A stretch of 64,000 bases of DNA from positions 62,001-126,000 of the forward strand of contig CAZPUQ010000004.1 in the NCBI GenBank assembly GCA_964589785.1, read 5' to 3'. The DNA is from JAGVSR01 sp964589785 (GTDB taxonomy: Bacteria > Pseudomonadota > Alphaproteobacteria > Rhizobiales > Hyphomicrobiaceae). The position numbers and the translations under genes were made by a program. Positions 20,698-32,099 of this stretch are shown in pieces. The notes beneath the pieces are model-generated. The model was not told the origin of the DNA, did not search any database, and saw nothing but the letters and a program-made list of their open reading frames with translations. How positions within the stretch are numbered: the first letter of the stretch is position 1; each line of letters opens with the position of its first letter.

Positions 20698-21357
20698 ATG
20701 AAAAAGCTCATCTGCGGCGCCGCCGCGCTCGTTGCGCTCGCCTCGGCTGCGGTCGCTGAGACCGCGGTTCCGGCCGGCGTCTTCATCAAGAGCCAGTCGG
20801 TCGACGAGTACCTGGCCAAGGATCATCTCATCGGCGTCAAAGTGAAGGGTCCGGACGGAACCATCATCGGCGACATCGAGGATCTGATCGTCACCGACGG
20901 CAACACGGTCATCGGCATCGTGATGGGCACCGGCGGGTTCATGGGCATCGGCGAGAAGAAAGTCGGCGTATCGCTTTCGGCGCTGAAGTTCGAGGATTCG
21001 GCGGGCGCGCTCAGCGTCTCGCTGCCCGAGGCGACGCCCGAGGTCATCGCTGCGGTCGAGCCCTACGAGCGCGCGCAGCCCAAGAAGTCGCTGCTCGAGC
21101 GCGCCAAGGAGAAGGCCCTCGAACTGAAGGACAAGACGTCGGCCACCACGAAGGACGCGGTGGAAAAGGCCAAGCCCGTCCTCGAGGACGCCAAGAGGAA
21201 GGCCGAGGAGGCCTACGAGAAGGCGAAGGAGGCGGCGGGTCCCGCCTACGAGAAGGCCAAGGAAGCGGTGCAGGGTGCGGTCGATGCCGCCCAGCCCGAG
21301 GGGACCCCGGCGCCTGCTCCGGCCGCACCGGAAGCCCCGGCGCCGTCCGCGCCCTGA
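20698..21357 (+). CDS. exported PRC-barrel protein with Lys/Glu/Ala-rich coiled tail
   Basis: A 219-aa protein with a signal peptide (MKKLICGAAALVALASAAVAE), a PRC-barrel domain (about 35-120, with LIGVKVKGPDGTIIGDIEDLIV and the VGVSLSALKFE strand), a helical segment of repeated AKEKA/YEKAKEA motifs (about 128-200) that resembles LEA-like or coiled-coil stretches, and a Pro/Ala tail. PRC barrels bind small partners and occur in photosynthesis, RNA maturation and envelope proteins. Here the export signal and charged repeats suggest an envelope or desiccation-related role, which is inference. It is monocistronic with its own terminator. Confidence 0.8.
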   Translation: MKKLICGAAALVALASAAVAETAVPAGVFIKSQSVDEYLAKDHLIGVKVKGPDGTIIGDIEDLIVTDGNTVIGIVMGTGGFMGIGEKKVGVSLSALKFEDSAGALSVSLPEATPEVIAAVEPYERAQPKKSLLERAKEKALELKDKTSATTKDAVEKAKPVLEDAKRKAEEAYEKAKEAAGPAYEKAKEAVQGAVDAAQPEGTPAPAPAAPEAPAPSAP

Positions 21358-21384
21358 TCGGGCTACGCGAATGCAGGCAACGAG

Positions 21385-21416
21385 AAGCCCCGCCGCATCC
21401 CTGCGGCGGGGCTTTT
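21385..21416 (+). terminator. rho-independent terminator after the PRC-barrel gene
   Basis: A 13-bp perfect stem (AAGCCCCGCCGCA with TGCGGCGGGGCTT) and 4-base loop followed by TT. It lies between the convergent PRC-barrel and ssb genes. Confidence 0.85.
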
Positions 21417-21454
21417 CCATGGCGTGGTCTACCCTGTCGCGAAACGGTCGCGAT

Positions 21455-21967
21455 CTAGAACGGGATCTCGTCGTCGAGGGCCTTGTCGAATGACTTCTTC
21501 GCGCCGCCGCCCGACCGCTTCGGCGCGCTGTCGTAGCCGCCCGCCGCGCCCGAGCCGTAGCCGGCATCGCCGCCGTACTCCACGCTCGGCTCCGCCATGC
21601 CGCCCGCCGCGCCGCGCGCACCGTCGAGCATCGTCAGCGTGCCGTTGAAGCCCTGCAGGACGACCTCGGTCGAATACTTCTCGACGCCCGCCTGGTCGGT
21701 CCACTTGCGCGTCTGCAGCTGGCCTTCGACATAGAGCTTGGAACCCTTGCGCACGTACTGCTCGACGACCTTGCACAGGTTGTCGTTGAACACGACGACC
21801 CGGTGCCACTCTGTCTTCTCCTTGCGCTCGCCGGTGGTCTTGTCGCGCCACGTCTCGCTCGTCGCCAGCGACAGGTTCGCGATTGCCCGGCCGTCCTGCG
21901 TGCGGCGGATTTCCGGGTCCTTGCCCACGTTACCGACGAGGATCACCTTGTTGACCGATCCGGCCAT
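21455..21967 (-). CDS. ssb: single-stranded DNA-binding protein
   Basis: A 170-aa SSB. The OB fold occupies about residues 1-112 (MAGSVNKVILVGNVGKDPEIRRTQDGR, then TEWHRVVVFNDNLCKVVEQYVRKGSKLYVEGQLQTRKW). A Gly-rich flexible linker follows, and the tail ends DDEIPF, the acidic tip that recruits repair and replication partners. The ATG at 21967 is preceded by AAGGAG; the 30-residue upstream extension is not coding. SSB protects single strands during replication and repair. uvrA lies 5 kb away, the common SSB neighbour in alphaproteobacteria, here separated by envelope genes. Confidence 0.97.
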   Translation of the reverse strand: MAGSVNKVILVGNVGKDPEIRRTQDGRAIANLSLATSETWRDKTTGERKEKTEWHRVVVFNDNLCKVVEQYVRKGSKLYVEGQLQTRKWTDQAGVEKYSTEVVLQGFNGTLTMLDGARGAAGGMAEPSVEYGGDAGYGSGAAGGYDSAPKRSGGGAKKSFDKALDDEIPF

Positions 21968-22233
21968 GTCGAACTCCTTTTCATTGCCAGCCGCGCGGGG
22001 CTTGAGCTGCCGGTGGGCCGCACGTCCCCGGTCCACGGCACCCTGAGGCTGCCCCACGACAGAATCGAGTTGCAGAGACCCTAGCCCGTCGCGCGGAGCT
22101 GCCAGCTATCCTATGCCTGCTTGTCCACCGCTTTGATGCCTCAGGCCGTGGCCCTTGCGAATCGCGGTTCGGCCCGTGGCGTTCTTTTTTTGTTCACTCT
22201 AGCCCGCGGACGCCCGCCGGGCAAGACCCTGTC

Positions 22234-23184
22234 TCACGTCTCGTCCCCGGTGCTCGTGATCTCCGTGTGGCCCGTCTCGTGATGCCAGAAGAAGATCTGC
22301 CGGTCGGGCAGCTCGCCTTTCAGCCGCCGCGCCAGGGCGATGCCTTCCAGGCGATGCGCCTCGTACTGCGCCTCGCTCCAGTTCGGCTTGTCGAAATCCT
22401 CGAAGTTGAACGATCCGTCGTAGCTTCGCGCCCACGCCACGAGGTCGGCGATCAGCGCCTCCGACAGCGGCAGGTCTCCCGGCGGGATCATGCCGCTTGG
22501 CTCGGACTCGTGCGTCCACAGCGGATCGCAGCCGTAGTCCGCCATCACCACGATGCGGCGGCTGTCGTGGGGCGGCCGCGCCGGCGCGGCCGCGTCCTCC
22601 TCCGCCCCCTCAATCTCGTCCCCGCCTGAAGCCCGGCTGCCGAGACCCAACGCCTCCGCGGGCCGGGCGAAGGGATACCAGTAGCGCCACAGGCCGTAGA
22701 GCAGTGCTCCACCCGACAGAGTGAGCGCACCGAAGACGAGCGGCCAGCCCACGCGGTCCGGCGTCATCAGGCGGCCCGTCCCGTAGGCCCACAGCACGAA
22801 GGCCGTGGCCGCCGCGTAGAGGATGAAGGCATTGACCGTCTGCCGGCGGCCCTGAGCGTCCGGCGGGTCGTGCGGATCGAAGAACACTGGCGCAACGAGG
22901 AGCAGATAGAGCGCCTGTGCCACCGCCGAGATGACGAAAGCCCACGCGGCCCATTCGAGCCGCAGGATGAGCAACAGCCCGCCCGCGAGCACGGGCACGG
23001 AAAAGACGAGGAGCCAGAGGCCGCGCGCCATCTCGGCCCACGGCACAGGCTTCATGGAGATTGCCGCGATTGCGACGTCGAAAACGCGCCCCTGCACCGC
23101 CATCCGGATCCCGACGAGTCCGGCGAACGTATAGAACGCGCCGATCAGGATCAGGAGCGGGTGCGAGATATCCAATGAGCCCAC
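22234..23184 (-). CDS. membrane protein with cytoplasmic C-terminal domain, unknown function
   Basis: A protein of about 316 aa. The first 190 residues hold five or six hydrophobic helices (starting MDISHPLLILIGAFYTFAGLVGIRMAV). The last 115 form a soluble, acidic domain rich in Trp, Asp and Glu (RRIVVMADYGCDPLWTHESE...SFNFEDFDKPNWSEAQYEAHRLEGIALARRLKGEL...FFWHHETGHTE). That tail looks like the small alpha/beta domains of immunity-type proteins, but I cannot assign a family. The GTG at 23184 follows a G-rich site; a TTG at 23175 is nearly as good. It is flanked by ssb and a terminator. Confidence 0.6.
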   Translation of the reverse strand: MGSLDISHPLLILIGAFYTFAGLVGIRMAVQGRVFDVAIAAISMKPVPWAEMARGLWLLVFSVPVLAGGLLLILRLEWAAWAFVISAVAQALYLLLVAPVFFDPHDPPDAQGRRQTVNAFILYAAATAFVLWAYGTGRLMTPDRVGWPLVFGALTLSGGALLYGLWRYWYPFARPAEALGLGSRASGGDEIEGAEEDAAAPARPPHDSRRIVVMADYGCDPLWTHESEPSGMIPPGDLPLSEALIADLVAWARSYDGSFNFEDFDKPNWSEAQYEAHRLEGIALARRLKGELPDRQIFFWHHETGHTEITSTGDET

Positions 23185-23321
23185 GCTGCGTCCCCCACGC
23201 GTCTGGCGCCGCGCCGGGTTGCCCGTGACCGGCAGCTCCCACGGCCAGCCCCTCCGATGGGCTGAGCGGGATCGAGCGTCAAGGCAAACTTTCTCGGGTG
23301 CAAAGCTGCGAGGGCGCCGTC

Positions 23322-23362
23322 GAAAAGCAAGCGACCGGCGCCGTGCCGGCACCGGTCGCTTG
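23322..23362 (-). terminator. rho-independent terminator of the double-barrel gene
   Basis: Arms CAAGCGACCGG and CCGGTCGCTTG pair perfectly, with a further inner CGCCG/TGCCGGCA structure. Read leftward the stem is followed by CTTTT. It ends the outer-membrane protein gene. Confidence 0.8.
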
Positions 23363-23402
23363 GGAAGGGACGGCGCAAACGCTGCCGTGCGCCCACTCCG
23401 TG

Positions 23403-24869
23403 CTACTTCAGCGGGACGACGGGCTCCTCGCGGGCGAAGCCGAAGCGGTAGTCAAGCGACAGCCGGATCGTCTGGATATCGGGATCGAGCTCGGTACGGA
23501 CGAGTTCGTTGATCTCGGGAAACACGCCGGGAAGGAGACGGACCGCGTCGCCGTCGGTGTTGGTATAGCGATACTCGGCCTTGAGCGAGATGGAGTCGGT
23601 CAGCTTGGCCTCGACGCCCGCGCCGAGGAACCAGCCCGAGAACGAGCCGTTGTCGGCAAGCGTCAGGCTGAGCGAGTCGCCGCCTCCGCTCGCCGAGAGA
23701 ACGGTATCGCTGACATCGATCCAGGAGTAGCCAAGCGTGCCGAACAGAAGCGCGTTCGGGGTGACGAGATAGCCGAGCCGCGCGCCGACGGAGAGCTCGT
23801 CGCGGATGTCGAACCCGATGCGCCCCCGGATCGAATCTGGCGGCAGTGATAATCTGAGAGACGCTTCCGTCTCCGCGTCGTGCCACGTGTAGTCGACGAA
23901 GGCGCCGAGCACGAACTTGGAATCGAGCTGGTGATCGTAGCCGGCGCCGAGGGTGAACGCGCCGCCCTGGCCGCCGAGTCCGTCGAGGCTGGCGCCGAAG
24001 TCGACGAGGCCGGAAAGAAGCGGCCCCTCGCTGAACGACAGCTCGTTGTTGGCGAACGCATAGCCGCCACCGGCGCTCAGGTAGAACTGGCTCCACGAGC
24101 CGACCGGGGCGTCGGCGACGGGCTCGGGCGCCGCATGCGCGCCATGGCCGAGGCCGAAGCGATAGGCGAGCGACAGGCGGGCGGTCTGGATGTCGGGATC
24201 GAGCTCCGTGCGCACAAAGTCATTGATCTCTGCGAGCCCCGTGCCCGGGAACAGCCGGATCGTCTCGCCGTCGAGGTCCGTGTAGCGGTATTCGGCCTTG
24301 AGCGAGATCGCGTCTGTAATCTTGAGCTCCGCGCCGCCGCCGATGAAGTAGCCGTCGAAGGACCCGACCGCGGCGACCACACCGCCGCCGAGCCCGCTGA
24401 CGTTGAGCGTCAGGTCGCTGACGTCCGCCCGCGAATAGCCGGCGGAGAGGAAGAGCAGCGTGTTGGGCGTCAGCAGATAGCCGAGCCGGCCACCGACCGA
24501 CCACATATCCTCGACTTCGAGGCCCGCCCGCGCCGAAAGGACTCCGGCGACGCCGAGGCCGAGCTCGGTCTCCATGCTCATCCAGTCGTAGTCGAAGAAG
24601 GCGCCGATGAGGAACTGCCGGTCGATCTGATAATCCGCGCCGACGCCGAGCGTGAAGAACCCGCCATCCGCGCCCAGGCCATCCAGAGAGGCCGCGAACG
24701 CAGGAGGCGGAGGGAATTCCGGGCCATTGCTGAAGGACAGCTCCTGCACGGCCGCACCGTAGCCGCCGCCGATGCCGATGTAGATCCCCGTCCAGTCGTC
24801 GGCTTGCGCCGTCGGAACGCCGGACGCCAAGATGCCGGCGAGGACGGCCCCGGTTGTCAATGCGCGCAT
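23403..24869 (-). CDS. outer membrane protein with two tandem beta-barrel domains
   Basis: A 488-aa protein with a signal peptide (MRALTTGAVLAGILASGVPTAQA) and two consecutive copies of an eight-strand opacity/OmpA-like barrel, about residues 28-250 and 265-485. Both copies contain GGYG/GGYAF openings, GAFFDYDW/GAFVDYTW, VGGRLGYLLTPNTLLF/VGARLGYLVTPNALLF, ISLKAEYRYT and the end block VRTELDPDIQT-RLSL-YRFG. Single-barrel members of about 200-250 aa are the norm in this group. The repeats are diverged but clearly homologous, so this is an old internal duplication. It may form two small barrels or one larger barrel. Confidence 0.88.
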   Translation of the reverse strand: MRALTTGAVLAGILASGVPTAQADDWTGIYIGIGGGYGAAVQELSFSNGPEFPPPPAFAASLDGLGADGGFFTLGVGADYQIDRQFLIGAFFDYDWMSMETELGLGVAGVLSARAGLEVEDMWSVGGRLGYLLTPNTLLFLSAGYSRADVSDLTLNVSGLGGGVVAAVGSFDGYFIGGGAELKITDAISLKAEYRYTDLDGETIRLFPGTGLAEINDFVRTELDPDIQTARLSLAYRFGLGHGAHAAPEPVADAPVGSWSQFYLSAGGGYAFANNELSFSEGPLLSGLVDFGASLDGLGGQGGAFTLGAGYDHQLDSKFVLGAFVDYTWHDAETEASLRLSLPPDSIRGRIGFDIRDELSVGARLGYLVTPNALLFGTLGYSWIDVSDTVLSASGGGDSLSLTLADNGSFSGWFLGAGVEAKLTDSISLKAEYRYTNTDGDAVRLLPGVFPEINELVRTELDPDIQTIRLSLDYRFGFAREEPVVPLK

Positions 24870-25165
24870 GACGTGCCCCCACAAATACTGTTAAGAAATG
24901 ATTAAAATGATATTCATGGCTTGGTGGGAGCTCCTATGCCCAAACGGCAACATTCCCTCGCAAACGGACTCTGATGGGCTGCTGCCGGCGCAAAGGGACC
25001 TCGCCGTGGCCCGGTCGCTACACCGCCGCGCAACACAGTCCGCGGTCCTCTCCGTCAATCCCACGCCGGCCTTGACGCGAAGCGTCCTTCCTCTATTCCG
25101 GGCCCATGCTGCGCGCGCCGCGCTTCTCCCGCGCGGCTCAAATCCCCGACCGGCGACCGACCGTC

Positions 25166-25537
25166 ATGGCTCTTTATAACTGCCTGAATTGCCCGGGATA
25201 CTGCTGCTCGTATCCGGTCATCCCGCTGACCAAGCGGGATGTGGAGCGCCTCGCCCGCCATCACGGGCTGTCGTTCGCGGAGGCGAAGGCGAAGTTCACG
25301 AAGGAGGCGCACGGGCACAAGTACATCATGCGGCGCAAGAAGGACGGCATCTACGGCCGCATCTGCCGCTTCTTCGACACCCGCGAGCGCCGCTGCACGA
25401 TCTACCACGCGCGCCCCGCGACCTGCCGCAGCTATCCGGGAACCGGCCGATGCGGCTACTACGACTTCCTCATGCACGAGCGCCGCTGCCAGAAGGACGG
25501 CACCTTCGTCGCCGTCACCAACCACGACGAGGATTGA
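25166..25537 (+). CDS. YkgJ-family cysteine-cluster protein
   Basis: A 123-aa cytoplasmic protein. Its cysteine array starts CLNCPGYCC and continues GRICRFFDTRERRCTIYHARPATCRSYPGTGRCGYY, the pattern of the YkgJ/Fe-S-cluster-containing domain (C-x2-C-x3-CC ... C-x7-C-x2-Y-x2-RP-x2-CR-x-YP). Members are thought to bind zinc or an iron-sulfur cluster; the reaction is unknown. The ATG at 25166 begins the conserved part, while the 20-residue extension in front is Arg-rich and lacks a ribosome site. Confidence 0.85.
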   Translation: MALYNCLNCPGYCCSYPVIPLTKRDVERLARHHGLSFAEAKAKFTKEAHGHKYIMRRKKDGIYGRICRFFDTRERRCTIYHARPATCRSYPGTGRCGYYDFLMHERRCQKDGTFVAVTNHDED

Positions 25538-25731
25538 TCCCGGCAGGGTTTTCCTCTTTCGCACCGGACATCAAGGAAACACTGGAAAATCAGAATGTTC
25601 GCTCACGATCATATGATCGGTCGAGCGGCAATAGGCGTTGCCCGCGCCCGTCGCGGGTGCTCGGCTGCGACGCGCGCCACGCTCATGCGACGCGCATCCA
25701 TTCGCGACTTCATGCATCGATAGGACATGCC

Positions 25732-26019
25732 ATGCTCAAGCCCATCCTCGCAGGCCTCGCAGCCGTGCTGGCCACCGCGACCTCCGCCAGCGCGCTCACC
25801 GTCGTCAACAAGAGCAGCAAGGAGATCTCCATCGCCGTCAGCGAAGGCCAGAAGGCAACCGTGCACAAGATCGCGGCCGGCAAGTCCGCCACGTTCAAGA
25901 CCGAGTGCGCGACCGGCTGTGCCGTGACCGGCCCGTGGAACTTCTCATGGTTCGCCAAGACGGGCGACACCATCGAGACCGACGGCACCTGCCTCTCCTG
26001 CGCGCCCGCCAAGAAGTAA
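25732..26019 (+). CDS. small exported protein of unknown function
   Basis: A 95-aa protein with a signal peptide (MLKPILAGLAAVLATATSASA) and a 74-residue mature part containing four Cys (TECATGC ... GTCLSC) that could form two disulfides. VVNKSSKEISIAVSEGQKATVHKIAAGKSATF suggests a small beta-sandwich. No family is recognised. A good hairpin follows 48 bases after the stop, so it is a self-contained gene. Confidence 0.65.
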   Translation: MLKPILAGLAAVLATATSASALTVVNKSSKEISIAVSEGQKATVHKIAAGKSATFKTECATGCAVTGPWNFSWFAKTGDTIETDGTCLSCAPAKK

Positions 26020-26067
26020 GATGGCTTGGCGCGGCCGGCGGCGGCGCTCGTTCGTTCCGGTCTGCAA

Positions 26068-26105
26068 GCGAAGCGGGCGGCGAGGTATCTCGCCGCCCGC
26101 TTCGC
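26068..26105 (+). terminator. long hairpin, probable terminator
   Basis: A 17-bp perfect stem (GCGAAGCGGGCGGCGAG and complement) with a 4-base loop followed by CTTTCC. It separates the convergent genes at 25732 and 26127. Confidence 0.75.
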
Positions 26106-26126
26106 CTTTCCGACGTGCGCAGCCGG

Positions 26127-26732
26127 TCAGCCGCACGGCGTGCTGCACGCCACCTCATCGCGCCGCTCCACCGTTCCCTTCATGGGCGACAGGATCTCCT
26201 TGAAGCACTTGCCGCCTTCCTTCACGACGCGGACGACGGTGTTGCCGCGGATCGACTGGCAGACGACCTCGAGGCCCTGCGCGACCTGGAACGGCTTTTG
26301 CGGCGCGTCGGCCGCGCGGGCGGCCGAGAAGAGGAGATCGATGAAGCCCGTCGCGTGCGGCTGCTCACCCGGCTTCTGCAGTTCGTTGTAGGCGATCCAC
26401 TGATAGGCCGCCTTGCCGTCCGGCGAGGACAGCTTCAGGGCGATGTCGCCCGTGCTCGGGCAGGCCCCCACGTCGACGCGCGTGCCCTGCGCGGTTGCGA
26501 GCGCCTTGTAGTCGATACGGCAATCGATGTTCTTCACCCACAGGTCGTATTGCGCGAGGCGCTGCGGAACCTGGCTGAACGGCACGCCGAAGGTATAGGC
26601 GTGGTAGGCCGTGATGGCGGTCGGCACGGCGCCGACGATGGTCACAACCAGGGCGATATTCTTCAATAGCGAAATCAACCGGCCGTAGTCGCCGCCCGAA
26701 TGCGCGGGGGCGGGGACGCTGCTCTCGGACAT
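26127..26732 (-). CDS. membrane-anchored protein of unknown function
   Basis: A 201-aa protein with one membrane helix near the N-terminus (LISLLKNIALVVTIVGAVPTAITAYHAY, about 20-47) and an extracytoplasmic domain of about 150 residues holding Cys in NIDCRIDYK, VGACPST, EVVCQS, GGKCFKE and VACSTPCG, probably disulfide-bonded. The strong GGAGGGG site before the ATG at 26732 decides the start over an ATG 39 bases upstream. I do not recognise the family; nothing nearby points to a function. Confidence 0.65.
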   Translation of the reverse strand: MSESSVPAPAHSGGDYGRLISLLKNIALVVTIVGAVPTAITAYHAYTFGVPFSQVPQRLAQYDLWVKNIDCRIDYKALATAQGTRVDVGACPSTGDIALKLSSPDGKAAYQWIAYNELQKPGEQPHATGFIDLLFSAARAADAPQKPFQVAQGLEVVCQSIRGNTVVRVVKEGGKCFKEILSPMKGTVERRDEVACSTPCG

Positions 26733-27017
26733 AGGGTACCCCTCCTCAAAGGTCGTCGTCGCGTGGCTCATGGTCGGTCGCTCCGGTGACGGCGATATGG
26801 CGGAGCTTGTCCCATGGAGCGCCTGAACCGCCCTTGAGCGGCCGGTTCATCCGCCGTTCAGTCGGCGGGCGCAACGTAGGCCGACGATATCCCATCGCTC
26901 GCGCTGCCTCAATGTAAATGCCATGAACATAGGCCGGGGAGCCCGGCCGTGCGGCCTGCGGTTCCGCCGTCCAAGAGACACATTGCCGGCCTGACCGGGG
27001 CCGGGCTACCTAGCCCC

Positions 27018-30098
<3,081 letters not shown>

Positions 30099-30165
30099 GA
30101 CTCGCCAGCGCCGTGCGCGCGGCCCTCTCCGCGCGACCGAATGCGGTGACGGGCGTCGCTCCTCG

Positions 30166-30334
30166 CGCTGGATCCCCGGCCTGCGGTCGCGGCGCTCCCT
30201 TGGCCGAGGATGACGTTCGCGAGGGACAGGACGCGCGGGCACGAGGCCTCCGGCAGACGTCGCGATGCTCTCGCCACCCCGAACCGTCATCCTCGAACGC
30301 GTGAGCGCAGCGATGCGCGTTCGGGGATCCAGCG
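30166..30334. repeat. inverted pair of 50-bp repeat elements downstream of uvrA
   Basis: Two 50-bp elements (30166-30215 and 30285-30334) lie in opposite orientation. Their ends are exact complements: CGCTGGATCCCCG with CGGGGATCCAGCG, and CGAGGATGACG with CGTCATCCTCG. The right copy also has an internal AACGCG/CGCGTT stem. This GGATCC/GAGGATGACG layout resembles intergenic repeats common in alphaproteobacterial genomes. They occupy most of the 312-bp gap between uvrA and the next gene; no ORF is supported there. Confidence 0.75.
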
Positions 30335-30410
30335 TGAGACTGGCGCCGCAGGCGCCCCAAGCAATCTCCGTCCTGCACGGGGAGCGGGGGCACTGTCCTG
30401 ATCTCGGCAG

Positions 30411-30698
30411 TCAGACGATGAGCACGGACCGGATCTGTTCCTCGTACTGCTGCACGGCCTCGAGCGCGCGCTTCTTCATGGCGGGATCGGCGTTGGTCGC
30501 GGCCGTGAAGCCCTCGATCGCCTCGCGCGCATTGGACATGATGCGCCCGGCGGCGCCCTGCGGGTTGAGCTCGCGCTTGCAGTTGGATTGCAGCAACTGG
30601 GTCAGGATCACGCCGGTCGCGAGCGCAAGGCCGTTGAGCTCGGCGTTCTGGCGCTTCAAGTCCTGGATCTCAGCGGCAAGCGCGGCGAGGTCGGCCAT
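30411..30698 (-). CDS. small helical cytoplasmic protein, unknown function
   Basis: A 95-aa protein predicted almost entirely helical. It starts with a coiled-coil segment (MADLAALAAEIQDLKRQNAELNGLALA, heptad-like) and ends in an amphipathic helix (MKKRALEAVQQYEEQIRSVLIV). No signal peptide or enzyme motif is visible; Cys40 is the only cysteine. It is likely an oligomeric accessory protein, but no family is recognised. Confidence 0.65.
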   Translation of the reverse strand: MADLAALAAEIQDLKRQNAELNGLALATGVILTQLLQSNCKRELNPQGAAGRIMSNAREAIEGFTAATNADPAMKKRALEAVQQYEEQIRSVLIV

Positions 30699-30821
30699 GG
30701 TCTCTCATCCCTTTCGAAGGCATCGGCTTAAGACATCCTGGCGCGTGCTAAAGCCATCGGCGCGAAAGTGCAAGCCTGGGCCTGCGCCCTCGCATGGTAC
30801 CTGGCCCCGCCCCCTCACCGG

Positions 30822-30858
30822 GCAAAAGGACGGCCGCGCGCCCCAAGGGTGCGCGGCC
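30822..30858 (-). terminator. rho-independent terminator for the gene at 30891
   Basis: An 11-bp stem (GGCCGCGCGCC with GGTGCGCGGCC, one G-T pair), followed leftward by GTCCTTTTGCCC. It lies 33 bases past the stop of the - strand gene. Confidence 0.75.
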
Positions 30859-30890
30859 TGCCGATTATAAGCCGCAGTCGTGAGCCGGGG

Positions 30891-31214
30891 TCAGTCGTAC
30901 GGCCCGTAAGGCCCGTCGTCGTAGTCGGCGTCGTCGTCATAGTCGTCGTACTCGTAGACGTCGGGGCCGTATCCGGGACCGACGTAGACTCCGAACGCCG
31001 GGCCGCCGACGACGTAGCCGCCGCTCGTGTAGCCGTCGTCATTGCTGCCGTAGCGGCGCAGGTTCTCGACGTCCTGGCGCGACAGCGCGCGACCGGCACG
31101 CTCGTTGGCGCGGGCGCCTTCCACGGCGCCGACCGAATTGGCCGAGACGTCCGAGACGGCGACGGTCCCCAACGCCGCAAGGCCGGCGGCGGCGGACAAT
31201 GTCCATGTCCTCAT
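30891..31214 (-). CDS. small exported acidic Tyr/Asp-rich protein
   Basis: A 107-aa protein with a signal peptide (MRTWTLSAAAGLAALGTVAVSDVSA) and a mature part that ends in a highly acidic, Tyr-rich tail (YEYDDYDDDADYDDGPYGPYD). A short conserved-looking element, ALSRQDVENLRRYGSNDD, precedes a Gly-rich stretch. The tail could bind divalent cations such as calcium; that is inference from composition only. AAGGAG stands before the ATG and a terminator follows. Confidence 0.65.
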   Translation of the reverse strand: MRTWTLSAAAGLAALGTVAVSDVSANSVGAVEGARANERAGRALSRQDVENLRRYGSNDDGYTSGGYVVGGPAFGVYVGPGYGPDVYEYDDYDDDADYDDGPYGPYD

Positions 31215-31430
31215 GATCGGCTCCTTTTTTCCAGCCCGGCCGTTTTTCGTCGGCGCTGCGTCTCAGCGCATCCATCGATGATGAGAAACACGCCAGCGCC
31301 GAGGTCGTTCCCGGCACTCCGACCCCGGAGCGCCGGTCCGTCGCGAGGCTGCGCGTGTGTCCCGGCGGCACTTGCGCCCGCCCGGCGGCGGGCGCACCGT
31401 CCGCGCCCTTATAGAAGAAAGGAGCCGCCC

Positions 31431-31688
31431 ATGATGATCCGCTCGCCCGTCCTCCTCCTCGCCGTTGCTGCCAGCCTCGGCCTGTCGAGCGCCGCGTCCG
31501 CGGACTGCAAGCTCTACGGCGGCATCGGCAACGGCGTGACCGAAGGCATCGCCAGGTTCATGGCCGAGGCGGCCGTCAAGAACGTCATCGAGAACAAGGG
31601 ACTGAAGCCGACGGGCGAAATCAAGCATACGTGCAAGGCGGCGACGCTCGGCAGCGAATGCACGGCCCGCCAGCAGGGCTGCAAATAG
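31431..31688 (+). CDS. small exported four-cysteine protein, unknown function
   Basis: An 85-aa protein with a signal peptide (MMIRSPVLLLAVAASLGLSSAASA). The mature part of about 61 residues holds four Cys (DCKLYGG, HTCKAA, SECTAR, QGCK), consistent with two disulfides, and a central helix (GVTEGIARFMAEAAVKNVIENKG). AAAGGAGC precedes tandem ATGs. I do not recognise the family. Confidence 0.65.
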   Translation: MMIRSPVLLLAVAASLGLSSAASADCKLYGGIGNGVTEGIARFMAEAAVKNVIENKGLKPTGEIKHTCKAATLGSECTARQQGCK

Positions 31689-31799
31689 GCCGATCCGAGA
31701 TATCTCGCCCGTGCCGCGGAATGAACACGCGACCCGGCCGTTGTCGCGGATGGTAGGCGTCAGGCATTTTGCGGACAGAGGGAACGAGGGAGACCATCC

Positions 31800-31934
31800 A
31801 TGAGATTGACCGTGCTGGCGATCTGCGTCACCGCCACGCTGTTGGGGGCGTGCCGGCGGGAGGAAGCCGTTCCGGTGCACGAGCCCATGAAGCTCGGCGC
31901 CACGGCAGCGCATCAGCTCGACGAGGCGCGCTGA
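31800..31934 (+). CDS. 44-aa putative lipoprotein
   Basis: A short frame encoding MRLTVLAICVTATLLGACRR followed by a polar 24-residue tail. LLGAC is a good lipobox, with Cys18 as the lipidation site, so the mature product would be a 27-residue lipopeptide. A GAGGGAGA ribosome site lies just upstream and a terminator 30 bases downstream. Very small lipoproteins of this kind (entericidin-like or LptM-like size class) are often missed in annotation. No specific function can be given. Confidence 0.6.
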   Translation: MRLTVLAICVTATLLGACRREEAVPVHEPMKLGATAAHQLDEAR

Positions 31935-31963
31935 GGGCGAATCTGCAAGGGAGGCATCGCCTC

Positions 31964-32004
31964 GAGGGGCCGGAGCGGCGACGCATCCGGCCCTTCGCTT
32001 TTTT
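31964..32004 (+). terminator. rho-independent terminator after the small lipoprotein gene
   Basis: A 10-bp stem (GAGGGGCCGG with CCGGCCCTTC, one G-T pair), a 13-base loop and GCTTTTTT. Confidence 0.75.
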
Positions 32005-32099
32005 GGGTTTCGGCCGCTGGAACGCCCTTTGCGGCAGGCTCCGACGCAGCCCCGCCGCCGTTCCGTTCCGGCACGGCCTTGTCCCGAAAGCCGACGACC

